Assembly: GCA_033782935.1 (NCBI GenBank)
Contig: JAWQEG010001315.1
Coordinates: 1 to 64,000 of the forward strand
Length of the DNA: 64,000 bases
Source of the DNA: Petrolisthes cinctipes
Taxonomy: Eukaryota > Arthropoda > Malacostraca > Decapoda > Porcellanidae
Reading direction: 5' to 3'
The notes beneath the pieces were generated by a model. It saw only the letters and a program-made list of their open reading frames with translations. It was not told where the DNA came from and made no database searches. This document shows, in pieces, positions 1 through 12,300 of the stretch. A program made the position numbers and the translations under genes. Each line of letters begins with the position of its first letter. The stretch's first letter is position 1.

Positions 1-340
1 GACTATTCTTACTATCCTATCCATGACTCCACATTGTTCATGTAGCCAGGGGAAGTCAGTTACACTTGGACACTTGGCATTTATGAAGTTAGAAACAAAG
101 TTGAGACAGCATTTCTTTTGGTTAATGTATCACACATCACTACTTACGTGGAACATTTGATGATGTGATCTATTATAATTAGGTGAAATAATTTTAATCG
201 CGTTTTATTTACTGACAAGTTATTATATTTGCTCCCGTTTGGAGAAAGGTGGGCGTGGCTAGCAGCTACGTACAGTATATGTATAACAAAATATATGCTA
301 CCGGTAGCTTTATATTTATGTTATGTTTTTATTTGTACAG
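1..340 (+). other. Non-coding DNA upstream of first visible transporter exon
   Basis: No coding segment is visible. The stretch ends in a plausible 3' splice site (pyrimidine-rich tract ending ...tttgtacag at 340), so it is most simply the 3' part of an intron in the 5' UTR of the transporter gene. A promoter was not identified. Confidence 0.6.
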
Positions 341-361
341 GTGTTTAGCCCGAGTGTGACC

Positions 362-3300
362 ATGATGGAAACAACAGGCCGTGATGACACAGACACGGCA
401 GGACTCAATGACGACAACACAACCCTTCCTGCAAAGTTTGTTATTGGTACCAGTGATGAAGATTTTGAAGAACAAGCCGAGTACAAAGAGGATATAGTGG
501 TAAGAATCACTAGTTTATAAGGAAGAAAATAGCCTGATCTTTGCATTGCTATGGACAACTACTGTTTAATTTTGTCTGCTTAGAAATATCTCGGTCAACA
601 TAAAAGCAACGTATGATTTTTATTCATCTCTTCATATGTTGGACTTAGCTTTTGTTTAATAAAGTGTCTCATAATTTTATATAAATTTAACTGTACTTTA
701 TTTTGATCAACAATTATTTTCATCTTGTCAAGGATTCTTAGAAATTTTGACAAACATAGAATATTCGCCTTTCAGTAATCACTCTCAGCCGCCTCAGTTC
801 AATCCTTCAGTCTTTGTAGCCAATGTCATTGCTGTATAATAAAAAAAAATGGTGAAATATGGGCGGCTCTAACCTAAGACTTTCTTGTTGGTGTTGGTGG
901 TTTGATTATGTTATCCTGCCTAATGAAATCTCAAATAGAGATTATATATGCTCATGCAGGCAAGAATTGAGCCGTAACTCTTGAACTATTTGACCGATTG
1001 GACTGGAATTTGCTTTATTTTTTACCATTAGAGCCTTTTAAAGGTACTGTACCTTACTCCAAGGAAAATTACACTACAATAAGCCTTGTGGCATTTTAGC
1101 TATCCTACAAACTGTTTATGCAGAAATTATATTATTATTATATAGATGTGATCAACATGTCTGTCTTCTCCGGATCTGACCTTGCTTTCAAAGGTTTGGG
1201 TAAAAGAAAATGACAGTCATTGCTTGATCTTTAGAAGTCCTGCTGGGTTGGTATTCACAAAACATATCAGAGTTTGCACTTGTTCGTATGTTTGTAATAC
1301 TGACCTCACCATAATGTTTCAGGCTCATTTCAAAACTGTGAATGTTTTTGCTATTTGTATGAGCTTTTATATTGATTTAGAAGTGTCAGGTCCTAGTCCT
1401 TGCCATGAATGAATGCATACGAAAAATATTTTAACTTAAAGAGTGAGCTTGGCTTTTGTGAATGCAGACCCTGAAGCCAACTAAGGGTGTGAATTTTTAC
1501 TAATAATTCACCTGTCCATTTTACAGCCGGACCATGTGGTGCCGCCAGATGGAGGATGGGGTTGGGTTGTAGTGGCGGCATCCTTTATGTGTAATGTGGT
1601 GGTGGACGGCATTATCTTCTCCTGTGGGATGCTCCTACCCATGTTTAAAGAGGAATTTGAAGTGTCGAACTCAGAGGTTTCTTGGGTTAGCTCACTCCTT
1701 GGTGGATTCTACCTCATTGTTGGTCAGTAGCTCATAAAAGATTTCACAAAGTTCTTAATTTGAATTCCATGGTGTATTCCTGTGTACATTATTTAAACCT
1801 AGTACGAGATTATTATCTTATTATTACTGGTCCAATAATCTGTGCTATACACTGTACAGTATGGTATATAATTATATAGTATACTGTATATTATTTTTAT
1901 CAAAAATCATTGCATATACCAACATAAAATCTATGCATGGTAACTAATATGTGGTTTATAGTGCCGCCTGTCCATGGAAATTTTTTTTTTATTAATTGCA
2001 TCTTAAAATGAAGCTCCTTTTTCCAGAGTTTCATTTGAACAATTTGCTCGATAGACCATTGCAGTTTTGAAAATATCAACTACTATATATTTCAGTATTA
2101 CAGTGTATGTACAATACGTTTATAATTTTCTTACCAGGTCCATTTGTCTCAGCCTTGGCAAATGCATATGGTTTCCGAACAGTGTGTATCTTGGGAGCAT
2201 TGATCTCTTCAGCTGCCTTTGGAATCTCTTCATTTGCTACAAGCATATACTTCCTTCAGTTTACCTTTGGAATTGTTGGTGGTAAGGAGATATTCCTTTT
2301 GCCTTAATGTTAACAAAGACTATGTATCCTAACCCTGTATGATGAAATGTATTATGCAGTTAATTTTACATAATACTGTAGTCAAACCATTCTTGAAGAA
2401 TAATTTCTAGTCAACTGTACTGTATAGTAGAACTGTTTAGAAACTTGTTGTGATTGTGATGTTAATGTCAGATATTATATATTTAAACTATAGAAGTATT
2501 AGATATACAGTAGCAAGAAATTATAAGCATTAAAAATACAGGTACTGCCTGTTCAGAAAATTGTAGCCTATGTAATGTTTATTTATTAAATCTCTCAAGC
2601 TCATTACGCAGAATTCAGATGTCATACTTGTTCTAAGACAGGCTTTTTGATGTCAGCTCTCAAATGTAGAGTTGAAAAATCCTTGGAGAAAGGGATGGAA
2701 TTATATCCTACCTTTATATACTTAGAGGAAGCATATGACGAAGGGAAATGGCAAGGAGTGTACAAGATCTGAAGGATATATGGTATGGAAAGCAAGCTGC
2801 TGTGATCAGCCCAGTACTGTACAGAGAATGTATGAGGATGCAAAGAGAACAGACAAAGTGAAAAGTGCCCATGGTTGTTTAGAATGTTGTTCAGTGAACA
2901 TGAGTGGAAACTTTTAAACTGAGTGAGTGTACTGTATATAGAAATAATGAATATATGACAACCCATGATCATACTACGAATAATTCTATTATAAATACTG
3001 TAATAGATAAGGTACCACAAAACAATACTGAGTGATGAGTGAAAGGGGTGGGACTCTGTGTTGCTGCATCTCTGAGTGGTCTGTGTCTGTCAGTGTCAAG
3101 CAACCATCAGTCTGCATATCAGTAAGAAAAAGAATCATCTCCAGTTAATTAACAATCACATGTTTAAAGGTTCAAACTAATATAGCATCGTATGTAGGGC
3201 CTCAATGCTAAGCAATTGGAATATCTCTAGAAAACTATACTAATACCATTTTGTGCATTACAGGTATTGGATTTGGCTTTATATACGTACCAGCAGTGAT

Positions 3301-6300
3301 TGCTACAGGATTTTACTTTGAAAAGCGTCGTGCACTAGCAACAGGGATAGCAGTGTGTGGGTCTGGGATTGGTAACTTTGTTTTTGCACCACTCAATAAC
3401 TTCATGCTGGCTACAGTGAGCTGGAGATGGACACTGGTGTTGTATGCTTGTAAGTACAATACAGTAATCCAATTCTTTAATATGGATCCCCACTGTTTGG
3501 CAGTCAAAGATGTTGATGATCATTTTATATAATTCTCTGTTGCCAACAGTGTATATCGGAAATATTATTAATACTTTTTATGGTGTTCTGAGAAAGTTTT
3601 GTGACTTTTAATTATGCAGATAGACTGCCGATATCACTTGATTCAAATCTTTAAATGACAACTCACAAGTGTTAGAAATGTACACTAACAACTGTGGAAA
3701 GAGGTATTAGATTGGCAACTGTGCATAAAGGTATCAAAACATGACCAACCACAGTACATAAATACTGTACTGTTTTGTTTAGGAGTTCTGTGTAGAAAAT
3801 CTTCCAAACAAGTAAACAAGTAAGGAATTCTGTGTATTGGTTATAGGCTGTGTTGATTAATGCAATTACTGGTCAGCCATTTTGGAAAAGCTAAGTGACT
3901 CACTGATTGTCAACTTGTGCACAGCCAATACAGTAAACCAGTGATATCAATCTGCTGTTATAATGCTTAAAAACTTTACCACAGTGTTGGCTAAGATTCT
4001 GAATCAGTATGTAGTAGGATATGTTTGATATAGGGAAATACACTGTATGAGTAGTTATTTTCCTTAATAATATGATTTGATTTAAGCTGATAGAATTGCT
4101 GCTATGGGATATTAAATTCAGTATCATTGAGTTGATCATATTTTAATACTTTGTTAATTGTAAAGTGTTGACCTTCCCCAGGTATCACTCTGAGTTGTGC
4201 CTTCTTTGGTCTGGCATTCCGGCCGCTGAAACCAAACTATACTAGAGACCAGGAAGATGAACTCAACCCTCCTGGAACACCACTTCTCATGAGGTTAGAT
4301 GTGTTTCACAACAATGACAACTGCATTGATAATACTTTAGCTGTTAGACAAATAATATTACACTGATGTAATTTGTATGCTTCCTATAACTGAGTTGTGA
4401 ATGCAGTAGTTACTCCCCAGTAATGGTACCACATGTAGTAGTCACTATAAGATGGAGTCTCTAGATAACTGTGCAGTTAGTTGAGAATGAATTATGGAAA
4501 CAGTAGTTCAGTATACTATTATCTGTATGTATCATGGCGTAAAGAAAATATACATATACTATAAAGTAGTTTATTGGTCAACAGCATAACTTGCATTGTC
4601 TGTTTACCATGTGAACTGTAATTTATTAAGCTGAGGTTGTGTATTTGTACACAAAATTTGACAACTACTGAATCTTTAGCTCTGATGTCTAGGTCCCTCT
4701 GGGAACTCCCCATAATGGGGTGACCACAGAAGAAGTCTCTAATTCCCCCCTTGCTTTGTAAGTACAGGTAATTTATCAAATATAATTTAGGACTAACAAC
4801 AAATTGTGTTTTTCTCGTTTAGAATCAAGAGGGCACGAGATGAACAAATGAGACAATGTGCTTCAGCAATTTCAATGGCTTCAATGAATTCCAAGACAAA
4901 TCTGGAAGAAGCAATATATGATGCTGATGGGAAGGTTAGTTTTGAAAATAATCTTTTGTATCCATTCATAGAATTGGAGAAAGATAACCAGAGATTTCTT
5001 ATAACTTAAAGGGAATATTTGGTATGGAAGTAATATATCATGTTTAAACTCATGCTTGAAAAACCCACAGCTGTCTGGTTGCATACTTGACTCCCACATT
5101 ACCTTGCAGAACACTAATAATAAAAAAGTACAGCCCTCTACAAACTGAATGCTCTAAAACATTCACAATTGCAAATTTTGTGTTTGGAAGAAAACAGTAA
5201 CCTTGATATGGGGCTATCATAACAATAACAGCCTCAACTCCCATAATTACAATAAGCTATGGTAGCCCAGCCTTAGCCCCTCCTTGACATCTCTTTAGTG
5301 GAGTTCTGTGGGATATGGATGCTACTGTTTACATTTACAATTTTACTATTTATTCTTTATAAATTTCTGACAAATTGAGAAAATCCTGGAGATGTTTTCT
5401 TTCATTACACCAAAACCATTGCACCAAACCTTTCAGCTGAACAGCAATACAGTTGCACGAACACTTCTGGAGCGTCACGGTGGCAACGCCCACAAACGCT
5501 ACAGCTTCCCAGGAATTGTTGTCACGGCGCCAGAAGCCATCCAAGAAGAGACTGAGACACCCCTCATAGGTAAGTCACTTTATTCGATGTATTCCAAGAA
5601 GTGCAGTAAAAATATAAAGGTTGGTGAAATGGCATCCTGTACGTCCATTGGTTGAAAAACTGGAAAGCATTCCCAATTGATGATATTCCAGCAGGTTTGT
5701 CATGTTTTAAGTAAATTCTGTACCATATTTACACTATTTTAACTGCCATTAAATATAATCTACATATTCACCAGTGAGCTTGTTTAATGGAAAATAAACT
5801 TGACTCCAACCAAAAACTCCACCCCAGCATATGACTTGAACCATTACTTTTATATTTGAGTTATAAGAATGGTAAGGAATAATAAATAGATTGTGAATTT
5901 TCATTACAATGTGGTTACAATTGTTTAATAGAATAAATAGTGCTTAATATATAAAAATTTGACAAATTTGAGTGTCATCAAAAGTAGAGGAAAGTTTGTA
6001 TTCAAGTGCAAAAGATACACCAAATTTTGTTCTTACATTTCTGAAAATTATGCTGCTTATTATGGTATAAATATGGTATTACATTTTATTCAACAACTGA
6101 CTGTACTGTAAATATACAATGCTGGAAGTCTCTTATATTTGAAATGTAGTCCACTAGTCTTTCCCTGAAAATGGTATGTATGGTGTTTTGGTATGAATAC
6201 TGTAGTGGGAACCAGTGGAAAATTATGAAGGTTCACATAAGTTAACTAATATCTGGAATACAAGAGCCTGGATAGTACAGTATAAGCTATTGACAGATCA

Positions 6301-9300
6301 TAGAAGCAGCCTGAAAACTTCATCATTACATTAAAAGATTGCAGCATTTAGTGTTTGCTGTTTACACCCATCAAACAAATTGTATGGTGGGTTTGACAAA
6401 ATTGTTAATTGCCTAATGTTTGCTTAACTCTGCAATCTACAAATTTAGGAAGAGTTGAATTAATATTTATTTTGTGCCCTGAGACAACATAAAGCTGTTT
6501 TCAGTCTGCTTGACCATCGAACATTCGGTAAGGCTTCCTGTCTAGTGTAAGAGAATCACAGAGGCTGGGCAACAGCTGTCATATTTAGTCCAATTTGGTA
6601 GACTGTTAATTTATAGGTTACAGTACAGTACTTGACAGACCAAGTATGTACTGAACTGGATTTCTACAGTACCATCAGTATAGTGTTGGGAGTGTGGTTG
6701 ATGGCCATACTACCTCTCCTTCTCCTCCTCCTCATGATCCTCATTTCTTCAATTCCTTGTTGTTCTTTAAATTAATTCATGTTTTGTTTTATGTTTGTTG
6801 ATAATTGTATTACAGAGGCGTCTGTCAGCCACTGGAAGTGTTGGTTGTTTGTTGTGTACCTTGCCCCAGCGTCAGTAAACGGACCAGCTTGAAGGAAGGA
6901 AAACAAATGCTAGCTGTGTGTCAATAAGTTAAAAGTTGGCATTACAATTCCAACAGAATCTAAGGAAGAAGAAAAATGCTCTGATGATGGAGGTGACAAT
7001 GATAAAGCTGGCAAGGTTCTGGACAACAACAAGAATGAAACCCTTGTTAAGACCTCGGACCAAGAGAATGAAGAAGGCCAAAATGGAATGGTGAACATGT
7101 ACAGCAACTGCCCAAGGAACAAGAGTGCTCCTGTCTTGGCTCACCACAATCTTCTCTCAGCCGGTAAGATAACATTCAGAGGTATTTTTGTACAAAGGAA
7201 ATTGTTCATACAAAATGAAGGGATTTGTCTGCAGTTACTGTACTGTATTGGATGTAGAAGAGTATAGGGAGGAATATAAGAGGAGGGTGGGTGAGGTGCT
7301 GGGAGATGTAAGGATGGGGATAGGGGAGGGAGTGGGAGTGAATGCGGTGTATGAAATGTTTAAGATGAGAGTATTAAGGACAGCAGCAGAGGTAGTAGGA
7401 TATAAGTCACAGAAGAGGGGCAAGAAAGGGAGTGCTTGGTGGACAGAAGAAGTGAAAGATGCTGTAGAGGATAAGAGGAAGGCGTATAGGAGAACACTAC
7501 AGAGGAATGTGCCGGAAGAAGTGAGAGAGAGATGGAAAAGAGAATATAATGTGTGTAAGAGACAAGTGAAAAGGATGGTGAGTGAGAGTAAAAGGAGAGT
7601 GGATGAGGAGTTTGGTATGAAGCTGAGTGAAAGGTTTAAAGAGAACAAGAAATTATTCTGGAAGGAGGTGAAAAGAGAAAGAGGAGAAGGAAAGTCTGGT
7701 AGTGTGAGAATGAAGAGAGAGGATGGAGTTACTGTGAGTAGAAGTGAGGAAGTGAAAGAAGTGTGGAAGAGGCATTTTGATCAGTTGATGAATGGGGGGA
7801 CGGGAGGGGAGGCGGTGGTGACATGCATGGGGATGGAGGCAGGTGGTAGACGACAGGATGTACAGGGAGAATTAGGAAGGGAAGAGGTTAGGAAAGCAAT
7901 AGGAAAGTTGAAGATGGGAAAGGCACCGGGGGTGGATGGGATAACTGCTGAAATGTTAAAGTGTGGGGGGGAGGAAGTGGTGGAGTGGATGTTGCTTATA
8001 TGTACATTGGCGTGGAGGCAGGGAGAGGTGCCAGAGGATTGGAGGAGAGCCATAATTGTACCTTTGTACAAGGGGAAGGGGAGTAAGGATGAGTGTGGTA
8101 GCTATAGGGGAATAAGTCTTCTTAGTGTACCGGGGAAGGTTTACGGGAAGGTTCTTACTGAAAGACTGGTTGAAGTAACAGGGAATAAAGTTAGTGAGGA
8201 GCAGGGAGGGTTCAGAAAGGGTAGAGGATGTGTGGACCAAATATTTGCATTAAAATCAATAGTTGAGAAATATATTGGGAAGGGTAAGAAGTTGTATGCT
8301 GCCTTCATGGATTTGGAGAAGGCATACGATAGAGTTGATAGGAAAGCTATGACAGAGGTGTTGAGAATTTATGGTGTTGGGGGGCCTTTGCTGAAAGGTA
8401 TTGAGGCTTTTTATGCAGATGCAAAAGCATGTGTACGGGTAGAGGGTGATCTAAGTGAGAGTTTTAATATTAGTGTAGGGCTGAGACAGGGGTGTGTTAT
8501 GTCACCATGGTTGTTCAATATATATATGGATGGTTGTATGAGAGAGGTGAAAGCCAAAGTGAATGGTCTGGGGGTGAAGTTGAGGCTGAATGAAGCAAAT
8601 TGGTCCCTGGTGGCAAGTTTGTTTGCGGATGACACTGTGCTGATGGCTGAGAATGAAAGGAATTTACAGAGAGTGGTGGACGAATTTCAGTCTGTGTGTA
8701 AACGAAGGAAATTGAAGGTGAATGTAGATAAAAGTAAAGTGATGGTATTTGAAAGAGCAGAAACTGAAGTGATTGACTTTGCTACACCTTACAGAGTGGC
8801 TGTACCAACTGGGACGAAGTGTGAGATAACTCTGAGGGGCGAGAGGATGGAGGAAGTGAAGGAGTTTAAGTACCTGGGTACAGTTATGTGTAAACATGGA
8901 AGTATGGAAGGAGAAATTAGGGAGAGAGCAGTGAAGGGTAGGCAGGTCATAGGATCACTGGGGAGGATTATGAAAGGTAGAAGTGTGAGTATGGAAGTGA
9001 AAAGGGGACTACGAAATAGTATAATCCTGCCAACACTGACATATGCGTCGGAGACATGGACATGGAGTAGGGCGCATCAGTCTAGAATAGGTGCTGTGGA
9101 AATGAGTTACTTGAGAGGAGCATGTGGACTTACTAGATGGGATGGAGAAAGTAATGAGAGTGTGTATGAGAGATGTGGTATGAGTGAGAAGGCAATTGGC
9201 ATTGAGTGTGGAGTGGTTGAGAGAGTGAAACGTGATACATTGAGATGGTTTGGACATGTGGAGAGAATGCAAGGCGAGGAATTTGTAAAGAAGGTGTATG

Positions 9301-12300
9301 GAAGTGAAGTTGTGGGACCTGGTGTGAGAGGCAGACCTCCGGTCAGATGGCAGAACAGAGTGGAAGAGTATGTAAAGGAGAGAAACATGAGGGGTAGAGT
9401 AGGGATGGACCAAGTAAGGAGGGAGTGTTGGAACAGGGAGAACTGGAGACACTTCTGCCGTGGCCACCCCCTTGGGGGGAGTTCCCGGAGGGAGCGAGGC
9501 GTCGGAGCTATAGATAGATAGATAGATTACTGTACCTGGCAGATGTCTCTGTTGGCTAAGGTATCAAGTTATATTTTTCCTCAGAATGATTTTACGTCTA
9601 GATTCTTAGAAGTACAGGTACCCTACTGTTTTATAGATAGTACTGTTAAAATTGTTTCCAAAATGTATGTTAGATGGGAAACTTAATAATATCAAGTATT
9701 CAAGCCACTTCCTTTTGATTTCCTTTCATTTACCAAATGCAGCTACTTCTGCTAGTGTTTCTTTCTTGTGTGAGAGTAAATGGAGATCTAGGTGCCTGGT
9801 TTCCAATCTAGATTAAAGTGAGACTAAGGGTTTTTACAATGATACCATACTGTGTTTTTTAGATTGCAGTGACCACTTTGTATTTTGGAACAGAACACTT
9901 GCGACGGCCATCTCGAACAACACTGCGGACAGAAACTACTCGCCCCTTCTACCGTGATGACATCTTCTATTCTGGTTCCATGCGACGCTTGTCTCAATAC
10001 AGGAGCTCTGTGAGTTTCTCAATATTTATCGTAAAACTGATGGACTGTACTGTACACTGGCTCAAAAAAGTATCACGCAGGTGGGGTCCGATGGTTCTGT
10101 AAATGATCGCTACAGCTCATGATAAACAAGCTCGTTTTCAGTAGCCATCGTCTTAGGTGTCAGAATGTTTCACGAGGGAAATGCGCGATACTTTTTTGAT
10201 CGAGTGTACATCGTACTGAATAATGTATATACGTACAGTATACTATTTCACCTTGACATGACTAAGTACTAAGAATTGTGAGGAGACAATAGAGTCATAG
10301 ACTATTTTTCTTTCAGTGGTGAGGATACTTGAGTGTATGGTATAGTACCATTTGCTCTACTGTCTTGAATGTTTGGTGGGTGTAGCTGACAACTTGTTTA
10401 TGTAATACTTATGTCATGAGTTCATTGTAACATTTTTTGTCTTAGGAGTCTGTTGAACAGTACCACCAGTCTGTAACAAACCTGCCACTGAAGGAAATAG
10501 CAGAGGAAGAGGAAGGGAGTGGGAAGTGTCGCTGCTGCCCTGCTGCCGTTACCAGCATTCTCGCACGCATGTTTGACTTCACCATCCTCAAATCACCTAC
10601 TTTCATTGTGCTGGCCTTGGCAGGCTTTATGTCACTCATGGCACTTTTTGTGCCCTATATGTTCTTGCCAGGTATGTATTCAAACCTCCTTCCTCCTCCT
10701 TCAAGCTCTTACCTTCAGTGTACAGTACTGCCATTTGACTACAGTATTTAATTCTATATGATTGTAATTCCCTGTTTGAAGTAGTATATGCAAAATTATG
10801 AATTCAACCCATTCTCCTTGTATAAAACTTTAAAATTTCAGTACTACCTTTACTTGACATTCAAATCATTGGCATTATTTCTGTAATAGTCATACATAAC
10901 TGTGTTTGACTGTGAGAATAACTTATAAGAAATAAAAAATCAGCTAGAAGGGTCTTCAGAGACTGCAAACCTGTGTGAAGGCTACTCAGGTTCTTAAAAT
11001 ATTATAATGTTAGATGTAATATGTATTTTAGTTCAACCAAGAAAACCTTATTTCTCCAGGTTATGCTGCAGATGTTGGAATAGATAAAAGTTCAGTTGCC
11101 ACTCTTGTGTCCACCATTGGCATTACCAACACAATAGGCAGAATTGCTTGTGGATGGATATCAGACCATCCAAAGGTAAGAGGAGCATGTTTATTATTTA
11201 GTATGATGATAATAGTTTACATTGGTAACTTTAAATGTAGGAAGGAAAAATAGACAAGTAATGAGAGTACTTGGTTCATTTCCAAGTATTGTAATATACT
11301 TACAGAACCTGAATTTGCTCCTCCAATTTACGTTTTATTGACTCATCACCATTAACATCATAATGTATCATTCCATGTATAGTTGGAGTTGTAGGGTTTG
11401 GGGGTATTCCTTCATATTCCTCTCCATACAGCAAGATGCAAACTTGTGGTGTGTACTTCAGTGGTAACATAGATTTCTATACAGTACTGTACCTGCATAA
11501 ACCCTGTGTTCAGGGTACTGGTTCACAATTTACTAACTGAAAATTTGAAAACCAAAAATTCTGAAATTAAAGTTTTTTTTTTTTCACGAGGTCGTTTGAA
11601 CACTGTAGGTCATGTTTGATGCTACATAAAATGCATGCAATTAATTTACTGTAGAACACAGCTGAAAACAACCCAGTGTCAGTCCAAGCCACACTCCTGT
11701 GTTGCCTCAGTTGGGTCTTGTGCTTTTGTTGATATTTTTTCTTTTTCTTTTTTCTTATATCAAACATGTTTATACTATCAAAAATAGCTTGTGAGTTCAT
11801 GAGTTTACTCTTTGTGGATATACATTTTTTGGGGATTACATTTACTTGGAATCTACAATAATTAGATGTTTTATTTAATTTGTTTTTTTTTTAAGTTATT
11901 TTTCTAGGAGAATTAATGGCCTTTATTATTAGTATATCCAGTTGATACTCTGATAATAGAATGCAAATGATGAATTCTAATTGTTTATTCTTATTTTTAC
12001 AGGTGGATGCTTTGTATGTGAATAATATTTCCTTGATGGTTGGTGGAGTGGCAACTATGCTGTTACCATTCATAACTGACCAGTCACTCTTGTTGACATA
12101 TTCAGTTGCCTTTGGAGCTTCAGTTGGTAAGTCACAGCCGGTTGTGAAGCCAACATTTTTATTAATGGAACCTGAACCCCATAATAGGATTAGAGTAATA
12201 TTTAGTAGCTACAACTTACATCATGTTGTATTTTTTACATATTAATTGCTTACAATTAGTACACCATTGACTGGGACTAAGTGTGAGATAACTCTCGGGT

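Noticed and set aside
2622..3020. 132-codon minus-strand frame in transporter intron 3
   Set aside because: It lies opposite the decayed RTE fragment; it lacks splice context and motifs.
7235..9467. Several antisense frames opposite the RTE ORF
   Set aside because: Their composition is the mirror of the purine-rich RT coding strand; they have no recognisable motif.
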